Shown here in pieces: positions 34,199-45,990 of a stretch of DNA of 64,000 nucleotides (its first letter is position 1; every line of letters starts with the position of its first letter). A program made the translations under genes and the position numbers. The DNA comes from Okapia johnstoni. Lineage: Eukaryota; Chordata; Mammalia; Artiodactyla; Giraffidae. The notes under the pieces were generated by a model. The model was not told where the DNA came from. It searched no databases and saw nothing but the letters and a program-made list of their open reading frames with translations. Location: positions 34,750,001-34,814,000 of the forward strand of contig CM044320.1 in assembly GCA_024291935.2 (NCBI GenBank), read 5' to 3'.

Positions 34199-34480
34199 CT
34201 GTAATTAAAACTGTATGGCACTGCTATGGATATAGACAGATAGAATGACCAATGCAATACGATAGAATACAGAAAGAGACACAAATTTTTCTATAATTTA
34301 TAAATTTTTAATCTGGATTCCATAGAAAGGGGCCCTAGACAGTCTGTGAATTTACTGAAATTATGCAAGATTTTGTATATGTGCAGAATTTTCTGCAGAG
34401 ATACTTTGTAGCATTTATTAGATTCTCAAAAGTATTTTACTAATTAACCCAGACAAGATTAAATATACAGCCATCTTTTA
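34199..34480. other. Intron with possible L1 trace
   Basis: 34215-34290 weakly resembles L1 ORF2 ('atatagacagatagaatgac'). Not certain. Confidence 0.25.
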
Positions 34481-34690
34481 GTATCTGTGAGGGAGTGATA
34501 CCAGGGCCCATCATTAATACCAAAATCTGCCAACTCTCAAGTTCTAAAATCAGACCTCACTATCACAGTTCTGCATCTGCAGATTCAAGCAGTCATGCTC
34601 ATATAGTGCTGTGTTTACTGAAAAAAGTAATACATGTTTAAGTGGACTCACAGTTTAAGGCTGGGTTAATCAGGAGCAATTGTAATTGCA
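34481..34690. mobile_element. Possible Tigger-type DNA transposon end
   Basis: 'cttttagtatctgtgaggga' followed by 'taccaaaatctgccaactct' resembles the end of an old non-autonomous pogo/Tigger-like element. Diverged; the family is a guess. Confidence 0.33.
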
Positions 34691-35926
34691 GCTGGTTGTA
34701 ATTTCTTCCTGGACTTTGTCTACTGATATGAATTTCAGATAAATTAAATATTTAAATCTAGAAACTTTATGTATTAAAAAGAAATTGGGCAAATATCGAT
34801 ACTCTTTGAAATGGAGAGTTCAAGCAGGACTTTTAGAACGGTAAGACTAAGGATCTATGCCAAGTATTTTATCCAGAAAGGCAATGAGAATACTAGCAAA
34901 AATTGTCATAAAAGTTACAAAATGAAAGTTCCTAAATAGGCAAAGAAGCACAAAAATTATTCCTAGAGGATGGAGGAGATTTATTTTCACTCTCCAGTTT
35001 TTATCAACACAACATTGTGAGATATGCAAAGAAACAGAAAAGTGTGCTTATAAACAGGAACTACAGTCCTGTTAACAGTCTACAGAAACTACGTTAATGT
35101 TGGACTTAATAGACAAAGACTTTAATCTGCTATTTTAATTCACTAGTATTAGGAGATTTATTGTTAATCATATAAGGCAGAATTAAAATCCAATATTTAT
35201 CATAATGCAAAGGAAAAAGAAGTTAAAAATGAGAAATATAGTGCTTTGAATTATTTGTTAGTTTAAAAACTGAATGGTGATATTTCTTGGTGAAAAGTAT
35301 ACATGGTTTGGTCTTCAGCTTTGAAAAGGCATGCTGATTTAATGACATGCTTGAGCATGTCTAAATGAAATTGTCCTATGTGGCCATGGTCTTTGAAGCC
35401 CATTAGAAAACATGGTTTTGTTCTCATTCTTGGATCTGTAAAAGCTGGAACTTGGTATGCTTTTCACATACCAAATTCTTTTTGGATAAGAAGTTTGCCG
35501 TTGTAAACTAGCCAAAATTTCATGCCCACCAGCCCTGAAGTCTTTCATCATTAATGAAGTTTGCTTCTTTTCTCCTCCCCTCACACATACCCTAGCCTTC
35601 CTTCTTGTGACTAATATGCCTAAAATATGGTCAGGGCCTCTGGGCATATCAGTATATAAAGTGCAGTCAAGCTTGTTCTGATTTCATTCTTTTACTGAAG
35701 TCTTTTGCTAATAGTATCCAAATGGAAAATAAAATTGATCCTAGAGCACAAAATTTTATGAATCTTCCATCTTTAGGAAACCACTAATTTCATGTTCCTC
35801 ACACTTGTTGAAAATAATCCTCAATCTTAGTGTTGATAAGTTTCTACCTGATAATCTCTATATGGATTATCAAAAATTAATATTATAATAGATATATAGG
35901 TAGGTAAGAAGTTAGGTAGGTAGGTT
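34691..35926. other. Unassigned intronic sequence
   Basis: No recognised repeat or exon. The 102-codon minus frame at 35339-35647 has no neighbouring splice signals or known domain. A short TAGG-type tandem run lies at 35898-35925. Confidence 0.35.
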
Positions 35927-36135
35927 AACTGTCATAAAGTGAAAGTTGCTCAGTCGTGTCTGACTCTTTGCAACCCCTTGGAATAGTCCATGGAATCCTC
36001 CAGGCCAGAATACTGGAGTGGGTGGCCTTTCCCTTCTCCAGGGGATCTTTCCAACCCAGGGATCAAACCCAGGTCTCCCACATTGCAGGAGGATTCTTTA
36101 CCAGCTGAGCCACAGGGAAGCCCAACTGTCATAAA
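35927..36135 (-). mobile_element. Bov-tA SINE with TSD
   Basis: Antisense Bov-tA flanked by AACTGTCATAAA at 35927-35938 and again, exactly, at 36124-36135. Confidence 0.92.
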
Positions 36136-36744
36136 AGAGTAGCCTAATTAGAGAATAAACCACAGTACATACATTCTTGGATTTGGTCTATGTACAATTT
36201 TTCCCTACCTTTGACAGGATGAAAATTCACATCAGCCTCCAAGTTTGGGAAACATTGCATTGACACTTTAATACTGGCCTTTTAGGGGTTCATTGAACAC
36301 AAACACAGAAGAATTATGGAAATTTTTATTCTATCTTGAGAGAATGCTTCAGAATCTCTGGTCAGGACTCCAGTTGGGGTAACATTGGTTTTCACTGTAT
36401 TTCAAACTAAATGGTTTGAAATAAAGTTAATTATCCTATAAAAAAGAATAGAATTTAGATTGGTATTCATATTGCCTTGCCTTTTTCATAGTAAGCTCAC
36501 CACTAGTGAGTTTATCATCAACATGTAAAGTTTTTCTCAACTAATGTGGCAAATGAGGTGACAGTGTGATTCATATGAGTATCATTGTAAGACTTTGATG
36601 TTCTTTATCTGTCTTCTGTCCATGTGTTTGTTGCTATTTATTTTAGGTCATTAGCTAAAAAACTATTCTTATGGAACTTTTTCTTCATCTTTTCACAAAA
36701 TACTAAGATAGCGGTGTTGATGGTGGTAGAGATGGCGATAATTC
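36136..36744. other. Unassigned intronic sequence
   Basis: No recognised feature. Confidence 0.4.
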
Positions 36745-36995
36745 TAACCATATTAGCTATCTTTAATTCAGTTCTAAGTATGAGGTACTTTTTAAACTGT
36801 TTTACATGTTTGATCTCATTTAAGCCTTAAAACCAACTTATGAGGCAAAAACTATCAGCCCCATTTTCACCGATGCAGAAATTAAACCTCAAGAAGATTA
36901 TTTAACTTGCTAAAGACCATAGTAACTCAGACGAGGCAACAGGCCAGGTTCAAAATCAGGCAGCCTTACTCTAGAGGCCTTGCAACTTACTACTG
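36745..36995 (-). mobile_element. MIR SINE
   Basis: The antisense MIR core is clear: 'catgtttgatctcatttaag', 'cagccccattttcaccgatg', 'ggttcaaaatcaggcagcct'. An ancient mammal-wide element. Confidence 0.75.
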
Positions 36996-37396
36996 TTCTC
37001 TCTCCCAGTGTGCTCATCCTAGAGCAAATACAAATACATCTTATTTGTAATTAAATGTATAGGTACTTTTAGTAGGAAAACGTGAGGGAAATTTTTTTAT
37101 GTTTTTATTCATTCAGTAATATTTATTGACCATCTGCCATGTATTGGCACTTTTGGAAGCTGTGAGTATATAGCATTGAATAAGAAACCCATGGTCCCTA
37201 GGCACTCATAGAGCATATATTCAAGTTGAGAATGACCCATGATAATTAAAGTAATTCATTATAGTGATACGGACTTTGAAGGAAAAAATCAAGGTCTTGT
37301 GTTTGGATGAGTATAGGTGGTAGGGGAACTTTTAGATATGTAAGTTAGGAAAGAAGCCATACTCAAAAAAACTTGCGTACTGCATGACTCTACTTA
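36996..37396. repeat. Intron with ancient repeat trace
   Basis: 37110-37230 ('tattcattcagtaatattta', 'catggtccctaggcactcat') matches the same unassigned ancient repeat pattern as at 11025-11285. The remainder is featureless up to the TA target of Tigger1. Confidence 0.4.
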
Positions 37397-39715
37397 CAGG
37401 CATACTTTGTTTTATTGTGTTTCACTTTACTTATGCTTTGTGGATGCTGCATTTTTTACAAACTGAAAGTTTGTGGTACCTCTGCCTTGAGTAAGTCTAT
37501 TGGCACTATTTTTCCGGCAACATTTGTTCACTTCATGTTTCTGAGTCACATTTGGTAATTCTTATAATATTTCAGAGTTTTTCATTATGTTTCTGTTTGT
37601 TGGAATCTGTGATCAGTGATCTGTGCTGTTACTATCATTGTTGTTTTGGGGGCACCACAAACTGCATCTATGTAAGTCAGCGAACTTAGTCTATAAATTT
37701 TGTATGTATTCTGACTGCTCCATCGATGAGCCGTTTCCCTGTTCTTCTTCCTCTCCTTGGGCATCCCTATTCCCTGAGACACAACAGTATTGAAATCAGG
37801 CCAATTAATAATTCTGAAATGGTCTCTAAGTGTTTAAGTGAAGGGAAGAGTCACACTTCTCTTACTTTAAATCAAAAGCTAAAAATGATTAAGCTTACTG
37901 AGGGGCGTTCTTGCTGAGTTGCTTCAGTGGTGTCCAGCTTTTTGCAACCCTATGAACTGTAGCCAGCCAGGCTCCTCTGTCCATGGGATTCTCTAGGCAA
38001 GAATACTGGGGTGGGTTGCCATTCCCTCCCCCAGGGGATCTTCCCAACCCAGGGATCAAAGGCATGTCAAAAGCTCAGACAGGGTGAAACCTAGGCCTCT
38101 AACACTAAAGAGTTAACCAGATTGTGAATGCAAAGGTAAAGTTCTTCAGGGAAATGAAAAATGCTACTCCAGTGAACACACGAATAAGAAGAAAGCAAAA
38201 CAGCTTTATTGCTGATATGGAGAACGTTTTTTTGGAAAAATATAAAACCAGCCACAACATTCCTTTACAACAAATCCTAATCCAAAGCATGGCCCTAACT
38301 CTGTTCAGTTCTGTGAAGCCCAAAAGAGCCAAGGAAGCTGCATAAGAAAAGTTGGGAGCTAGCAGAAGTTGGTTCATGAGGTTTAGGGAAAGAAGCCTTT
38401 TTCATAACATAAAAGTGCAAGCTGAAGCAGCAAGTGCTGATGTAGAAGCTGAAGCGAGTTATCCAGATGATCTAGCTCAGATAATTAATGAAGGTGACTG
38501 CACCAAATAACAGATTTTTAATGTAGATGAAACAGCCTTGTATTGGAAGAAGATATCATCTAGGACTTTCACAGCTATAGAGGGGAAGTCAGTGCCTGGC
38601 TTCAAAGCTTCAAAGTACAGGTGACTCTCGTATTAGAGGCTAATGCAGCTGGTTAAGTTGAAGCCAGTGCTCCTTTGGCCCTGAAAGTCCTCAGGCCCTT
38701 CAGAATTATTCCCAATTTACTCTGCCTACGCTTCTTATAAATGGAACAACAAAGCTGGGATTATAGCACATCTGCCGACAACATGGTTTACTGAATATTC
38801 TCAGTTCTCTGTTTCTACTACTCAGGAAAAAAAAAAATTTTTTTTCAAAATGTTACTGCTCTTTGACAGTACACCTGACCACCCAAGAGCTCTGATGTAC
38901 AGAGAGATTAATGGTGTTTGCATGCCTGCTTAACAGAATATCCATTCTGCAGCCTATGGGTCAAGGAGTAATTTCAACTTTCAACTCTTATAATTTGAGA
39001 AATAGGTTCTGTAAGGCTGCAAAATCTAATTCTTTTGATGTATCTGAGCAAAGTAAATGGAAAACTTCTGGGAAAAAGTCACCATTCTAGATGCCATTAA
39101 GAACATTCAGATTCATGGAAGGAGGTCAAAATATCGACATGTAGGAGTTTGGAAGAGGTTGATTCTAACCTTCCTGGATAACTTTGAGGTATTCAAGACT
39201 TCAGTGGAGGAAGTAACTGCAGATTTGGCTAAAGCAGCTGCAAGGGTTTGTGAGGATTGACTGCAAATTTTTTAAAAGTTCTACTCCAGGTAAAATGTTA
39301 TCAAACAGTATTCCATGTTACAGAGACTGTGAAAGGAAGTCAATCAGTGCAGCAAACTTCATTGTTCTGTCTTATTTTAAGAAACTGCTTCAGCCACCCC
39401 AACCTTCAGCAGCCACCATCCTGAATAGTCAGAAGTCATCAACCTTGAGGTGAGACCCTCCACGAGCAAAAAGATTAAGACTCTCTGAAAGCTCAGATAA
39501 CGTTTAACATTTTTTAGCAATAAAATGCTTTAAGCTAAGGCATGTATTACTTGAGACATAATGCTGTTGCACACTTAATAGACTGTAGCAAAGTGTAAAC
39601 CTAACAACTTTTATATGCTCTGAGAAACCAAAATTTTTGTGACTTGTTTTATTCCAATATTCATTTTATTGCCGTGATCTGGACCCAAACCCACAATATC
39701 TCCAAGATATGTCTG
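37397..39715 (+). mobile_element. Tigger1 (pogo/Tc-mariner) DNA transposon
   Basis: Begins CAGGCATAC and ends ATATGTCTG, eroded inverted termini, with the dinucleotide TA on each side (37395-37396 and 39716-39717), the target duplication of Tc/mariner elements. Transposase pieces in sense: 37726-37917 (LTLNQKLKMIKLTE, DNA-binding helix region), about 38120-38345, 38370-38900 (DDE core remnants) and 39057-39260. Part of the coding region downstream of 39200 is deleted. A Bov-tA splits it at 37903-38065. Stops and frameshifts make it inactive. Confidence 0.85.
37903..38065 (-). mobile_element. Bov-tA SINE inside Tigger1
   Basis: Antisense Bov-tA fragment: 'gttgcttcagtggtgtccag' to 'cccaacccagggatcaaa'. 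It cuts the transposase reading between 'aagcttactgagg' and 'ggcatgtcaaaagctcag'. The tRNA end is truncated. Confidence 0.8.
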
Positions 39716-40029
39716 TATTTAAAATCCTAGAGAAGGCAAAATTAGCTTGAGAGGAAAGAAATCAGTAGTTGATAGGAAAGAGACTTACAGCAGGGGGACA
39801 TTTGAAGGTGATGAAAATGTTTTAATCATAATTGTAGTGGTGCTTACATTTGATTTGATAGAACCATATCAAATTATATATTTCATACTGATAATTTTAC
39901 TATATGTAAATAATATTTTAATGAAGCTAATTTTTAAAAACAAATGACTACCCAGAATAAATTATTGAAACTTTAGATGGTGACTTCATTTATCAGTACT
40001 ATGGTGAGAAAGAATTCGATTTTATGGAG
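39716..40029. other. Unassigned intronic sequence
   Basis: The 66-codon frame at 39747-39947 is low-complexity. Nothing is recognised. Confidence 0.4.
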
Positions 40030-40200
40030 ATAACATCTAATTTGTGCACACTAAATTTGAGGTACCTGTTCATAACCCAAGAGGAAATATTGAGTAGGCA
40101 GTTATAAATATGAGCCTGGAGTTCAGGTGAGTTGTCAGGGCTAGAGACCAAAATTTGAGATTAACAAGTATATAAGTGATATTTAAAAGCAAATAAATAA
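40030..40200 (+). repeat. Ancient interspersed repeat, family not assigned
   Basis: 'attgagtaggcagttataaa', 'gagcctggagttcaggtgag' and 'aagtgatatttaaaagc' form a recognisable ancient mammalian repeat, likely the same family as at 33560-33870 but a different part of it. Confidence 0.5.
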
Positions 40201-42107
40201 AATCTGGACAAGACTTTACAAGACATTCTTTTATGGAACTTGGCCATTTTCTAACTAGAAAAAACTACATCCACTTTAAATTAACTGTGTAATAGTAGAA
40301 ATGGTCTCACACTCCTGATGCTGTATTTCAGATGAAATTGGGAAGGTATTAAAGTTATTGATGCTTTCTGCATCACACTATTACCCAGGGTTGAGCAACC
40401 ACCCCTTCATCTACATTTTCTGGGAAGCTCAGAGCCAGCAGCACAATAGCAGCTCCTGCCACCCTCTGCCCAGCTCCTGTCTGGTTTCAGAGGCCACTGT
40501 TCATTCTGTCTGCTAGTTCTTTGGCAGCTGGTTGAGAAACATCAAGCCTGAAGAACTACTGTCCTGGGAACTATAAACTGCTTGAGTACTGACTGAAGGG
40601 CCTGGCTTTGTGAAGCCTGGAATGTTTTCATTAATTCCAAGATTTAGATCACTCCACAGCACTCAGGTGTATCTTTAATGGAAAGAATTCAGAAAATAAA
40701 ATTTGTAATTAGCAGCACTTAACATCTTGGCCACTAAGTCTTACTCAAACGTGGAGAGGATAGCGTGTGGCAAAGCAAAAAGCAATCAGGGTTAACTTAA
40801 ACAATGTCATTTACTCCTGAGAAATTCAAGGGGAAAAACAGCTTTTGCTTCCCAATTTACTTCTAGATTTTCTCTGTATTAATACTGACTTTAACTGAGG
40901 AGAGAAATGTTAAACTATAACCAAAAACACGCTACCTAAGGATTGTGGCACATATTTATCCAAATGTACTTGAGAGATGACTTGATTTCATTTGGCCTTG
41001 TTCATAAAGTAAGACCAAGTCACAGTGTTAATTGTAGACTTGCTTTTTTTTTTCTGGTATATTAAGGAGAAAGCTTATGACTCTGGCTTATTTCATGTTC
41101 ATATTAAATTAATTCTGTGTTTCTTAAAAATCTTTGTTAAAGCACATTTGTTATTGACACCAAAGTGGGCAAAAAGAAGAGAGTCATTAATTTTGCTGTT
41201 CTAGCAAAGTCCTGTAAAAAGACTCCAGTGCATACAGACACTTAAACTATGTCTGACGTTGGAAGCTCTTCATAATAGTTTATAACCACGCCACAGTAAT
41301 TTAGGGTTATGTTTTCCCCAGAAGCCACAGACATTACAATCAGTGGTTAAATTTTCTTTAAAAAATTTAGCATTGCCACCTGACCCTTCTTTTTAAAAAG
41401 GAAATAACGTTTCTATTTTAACTTAGCAGGCCAGATAGTTTCACAATACTGAAATAATTTTTTGGTATTGACTTATTTTGTTTTGATTCATTAGTTTTAA
41501 AATTTTTATATACTGAATTTTGATAGTAACCTAGTTAGGTATAGGTAAAATCTTAATTAGATTTTTAATTGTCAACAGTATTGTATCTAGAGACAAGTGA
41601 ACAATAGTACATTAACTTACCTTCTCATCTCTCAAGACTTTTTCCTCCTGTTACATTTCCCATTTTATTCAAATAGTGAAATAGCCATCTACCAAGTTAG
41701 CCAGTCCAGAGAAAGAACTCCTCCTAAACTTTTCCTCTCTTATCCCCATTTCACTACCTTTAAATCATTAAAGTTTTCCAAGTTTACCTGTTAAATAATC
41801 CTTAAACATATACACTTCCTTCCTACCTTCTATCGTTGTCTTAATTAGGTTTCTTACTGCTTACCTTGACCTCTTTTATACATTTATTTGTTTCTAGTTT
41901 TGTCCCTTTTCAAATTGGAATAATGTCAGTGCCTCCCATAGCCTATAGAATATACATAGAATGATTGACGACAGATCTTTCAAAGCATAAAATATAAATC
42001 TTTTAGTGACCTGGTCTCCACATTTCCAGCTCATATTCTGCCACTCTGCTTCGCACTTCATGCTTTTTGTACCATCCTACTGGTACACTTACTAGCCTGT
42101 TTATGAT
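40201..42107. other. Unassigned intronic sequence
   Basis: Mostly A+T-rich with one GC-richer, repeat-free stretch (about 40380-40640) that could be conserved non-coding sequence. No exon is seen. Confidence 0.35.
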
Positions 42108-42296
42108 GTGTGTTAGGCGCTCAGTTGTGTCTGACTCTTTGCGACCCCATGGACTGTAGCCCATCAGACTCTTATCTCCATGGAATTCTCCAGGCAGGAA
42201 TACTGGAATGGGCAGCCATTCCCATCTCCAGGACATCAAACCTGAGTCTTTTGTACTGCAGACAGATTTTTACCATCTGAGCCGCCAGGGAAGCCC
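42108..42296 (-). mobile_element. Bov-tA SINE
   Basis: Antisense Bov-tA with a few deletions in the tRNA-derived half; ends 'gagccgccagggaagccc'. Confidence 0.85.
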
Positions 42297-43584
42297 TATT
42301 TTTGGTACTGGGGCTTTAGTAATACTGTGCCTTCAGCCTAGAATGCCATTGCTTTCCTAACTTTCAAAACCCTCTCTTGTTAATAACTTAGTTTTTTTTT
42401 TTTTTAATTCAGGAAATTTCTTTGTCCATTTCTCAGATTAAATTGAGGTTCTTTCCTCTTCATTGGCAATATTTAACTCTATAGTGCCTAACCATATTAT
42501 ATTAAAAGGATCTGCTTCTGTGTCTTCTTCACTATATTATCAGCACTTTAAAAGTAGGAACTGAGTCTTGAATGAGCTACAAGAGATTGTGAAATGGTCT
42601 GGACCAGCACTGTTTTAGGAGAATCGTTAATCTTTCAAAAATGAACTTGATCTCTGATAACACAATTTGGCTCTCTTAAGAGTTTTGCTTGCTTTTAAAT
42701 GAAATGTATTAGTAAAAGTAGGATCACCTAAATTAATGCTTTGGCTATTATGATCCCTTTTTAAAAAGTATGCGTTAGATTGTCTGTTGGGTGCCAAACT
42801 GAGATGATTCTTACTACTATTGAAGTTTAATAAAGTACTCAGAAAGAAATCTGGGCAAAAAAAAAGGATAATTAATTTCAGCTTCAGAAAAGTGTTTACT
42901 TTGAATAACTAGTTTTGATTTGTTGTAAGGTAGTGATGAATTACTGCATGAGTAGTAGTAGGAATTTTTTAGTCACAGTAAAGCACACGCTCTCACTGGT
43001 CAGATGGAAACATCACATTCAGTTCCATATACCGTGTTTTAAGAGAGCCATTTCCAAATCAGAATGGGACTAACTTAAGACATTTATTAGTGCTCCCTCA
43101 GCATCTATTCCTCTCTTCCCAAAGTGATACTTTTTATTTCCTAGCCATGTGGTTTAGGTGAGATGTAACCTACTTTCTAATCTAGGCATAAGTCCTTATT
43201 TACTTAGGCTAACGATTATATTCCATCCCCATGTTAGAAGGTTCCAAGAATTCACACATATTCTGAGTCAAGCCTATAAGACTACATTTGGGACTTGGAT
43301 CCTCAAGTACGTAAACACTCTCATTCACAGAAGAAAATGAGAAAATTTTTGGAATTGTAGGTGACCATCTTGGGACCATATGTGTAGAACTTTTTGTGCA
43401 AATGGAGCCAACACCAAAGGCAGAGCTAGGGAGAGAGATCCCCCATCACATTGCTGGAACCTGTATTTCTTTTATGTTTATTCTCTGTGAGACTGTGAAT
43501 TATTTTTAGACAGTTTGTGCTGAATTTTCTGTTACCTGTGATTGAAATAACTAACTGATTGCCAAATAAATGTGCTAAGTAGCA
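42297..43584. other. Unassigned intronic sequence
   Basis: No recognised repeat, exon or RNA gene. Confidence 0.4.
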
Positions 43585-43735
43585 AATGGGGTTAGATTTG
43601 AGTCCTAGCTTGTGACTTGTGTTACGTTGACCAATTTTTAAAAATGTATTAGGCCCCATTTCCTCCAATCCCACTGTAAAATGGGATTAATAATACCTGC
43701 TTTGTAGAGTTGCTGTGAGACCTTTAGAAACATGT
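43585..43735 (+). mobile_element. MIR SINE fragment
   Basis: 'gggttagatttgagtcctag' then 'cactgtaaaatgggattaat' and 'gttgctgtgagacctttaga': diverged MIR in sense. Confidence 0.65.
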
Positions 43736-45041
43736 TTTTCAAAAAGAATAAAAACATAGATAGATTGATTGTTGAATAAAAACATTGATAGACTATAAAA
43801 CAGCTTTAGACACCATAAAATATCATGTAGATATTATGTGGTATTGTGGTCAAGTCAGTGACAGAGCAGGAAACTTTGCCGTATAGTTTTGAAGGAATTG
43901 GAGTACGTAGCTCAGAGAAGAGGAGAGTAAAGATATGAGAACATTGTTCACATATTTGAAGGGCTGTGGTGAAGGGATGTTGTTGTTTATTTATTTGAAG
44001 AGGGACAGATTAGAAGAAATAGGTAAACAATTTTAAATTGCTCAGTATGATAAAAAAATCATTCTCTCAAAATGGTTCAAATGTCATTGCTTTTTTAGTT
44101 TTTAATACTGTTTACAGTATATTTTGCTTAACTCCGCTCTTCACACAGACCTCTATTAGGTCACGGAATCTTTAAGTACTGTTGATAAGTTTATAGCCCA
44201 GTATAAATTCACTTAGCTTACTTAGCATGTTGCCTGAAACATAAGATTTGTTGTAACTGAGATGACCACTGCTGTTGTTGATGCTATTTATTTTACCATT
44301 ATTACCACCACCTTTGTAGTTTTAACACCTAGGATAGTAGCATGTGAGTACCATGTGAGTGAGTGGCTAATTGCTGTGATTACCTCAGGCTGTAGTTTCT
44401 AAACTGAATCAGGGTGCCCTGTGCTGCAGTGACTTCACAAGGATGCTGCCTGGTATTTTAAGTATTAGAGGGCAATACAGAGAAGATACTTGAGATCTCT
44501 TGACTAGTTTGTCAATACTGATGACAGTCTTACATTCCGTTCTGTTAATATCATATCTTAGTGAACTTGGGTTTTAGATGTTGCTATGATAAAAAAAACA
44601 AGTACCATGCAAATATCATTGTGGAACAGGAAATGAAGTCCAGTCTTAAGTCAAGATTTAAGAAGTTGTACAATGCCTGACATGTACAAAATTCCCATAA
44701 ATAACTATGGTTAAGAATGAATTAAAAGTATTTTTCTTTCCATTTTTTGTATCTTTTCAAATGGCTACTAAGGTATGTTCCATTAATAAATGGGACAATT
44801 AGGTATTTCTTCTGGCCTAGGAGGCACCATGAACAAAAGTACTGAGCCAGCAACAAATCATGAACTGAAAAAGCCAGAGAAGCTTTAACCTAGGTATATC
44901 CACAAGATATACACCTCTTGTGGGGTCCACAAGAGATGTAAGTTATAGTCCCTACCCTTAAGTAGGTGTCTTTGAATTGAGGAAACAAATTCATTTGTTC
45001 GTTGAAGATGAATTAGGCATTTCTGCTGTGTACCAGGTACG
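43736..45041. other. Unassigned intronic sequence
   Basis: No exon or confident repeat. A palindromic patch near 44905-44935 reuses 'ccacaaga' and 'tcttgtgg'. Confidence 0.35.
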
Positions 45042-45504
45042 CACTTTGCCAACAGAGTTTTGTATAGTCAAAGCTATGGTTTTTCCAGTAGTCATGTACG
45101 GATGTGAGAGTTGGACCATAAAGAAAGCTGAGCACTGAAGAACTGATGCTTCTGAACTGTGGTGCTGGAGAAGACTCTTGAGAGTCCCTTGGACAGCGAG
45201 GAGATCAAACCAATCAAACATAAAGGAAATCAACCCTGAATATTCATTGAAAGGACTGATACTGAAGCTGAAGCGCCAATACTTTGGCCACCTGATGTGA
45301 AGAGCTGACTTGTTGGAAAAGATCCTGATGCTGGGAAAGATTGAAGGCAAAAGGGGAAGAGGGTGTCAGAGGATGATATGATGCTGAGGCTGAAGCCCTA
45401 ATACTTTGGCCACCTGATGGGAAGAGCCGACTCATTGGAAAAGACCCTAATGCTGCAAAAGAGTGACAGCAGGAGGGGAAGAGGGCGACAGAGAATGAGA
45501 ATAT
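45042..45504 (+). mobile_element. BovB 3'-region fragment with internal duplication
   Basis: A sense BovB C-terminal and 3' region starts at 'cactttgccaacagag'. From about 45257 a unit of about 121 bp ('ctgaagctgaag' to 'agaggatga') is followed by a second diverged copy to about 45500. The true BovB 3' end is missing. Confidence 0.8.
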
Positions 45505-45990
45505 GAACTGTAATAATTATAATCCCTGATTTCAGTGAAAAGCATTATTCACTTCTGTGGCATTCTCAAAAATTCATAACCCACATCTAATTGTAAGAGA
45601 AAAAAACACCAATCCAAATTTCTTCAAAATGAAAAGTACTTTTCAACAGTGTCAATAGAATAAGGAAAGACTGAGAAACTGCCACAAATTGGAGGAGACT
45701 AATGAGACATGATGTCTGAATGCAATATCTTATCCTAGCTTAATCCTGGAACAGAAAAAAGGCATTATTAGAAAAACTGATGTATATGCTCAACAGAATA
45801 ATCTATTGAGTGTAATCTATTTAATATTGCCATATGATATTAATTTGTTAGCTTGATAAATGTACCATAGTTATGTAAGATGTTAATATTAGAAAAGCTG
45901 TATCAAGGGCATATGAGAACCCTTGTACTCTCTTTGTAAGTTTTCTGTACATCTAAAATGATTTCAAAATAAAAAGTTTCATACATTTTT
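45505..45990 (+). mobile_element. Old L1 3' end
   Basis: 'aaagactgagaaactgccac', 'ggaggagactaatgagacat', 'ataaatgtaccatagttatg' and the end 'ttcaaaataaaaagttt' are the 3' UTR of an old mammalian L1 in sense. Confidence 0.7.

Noticed and set aside
37726..39260. Transposase frames as a domesticated pogo-type gene
   Set aside because: The frames are short and broken by stops, a SINE insertion and a deletion, all inside one Tigger1 with TA flanks.
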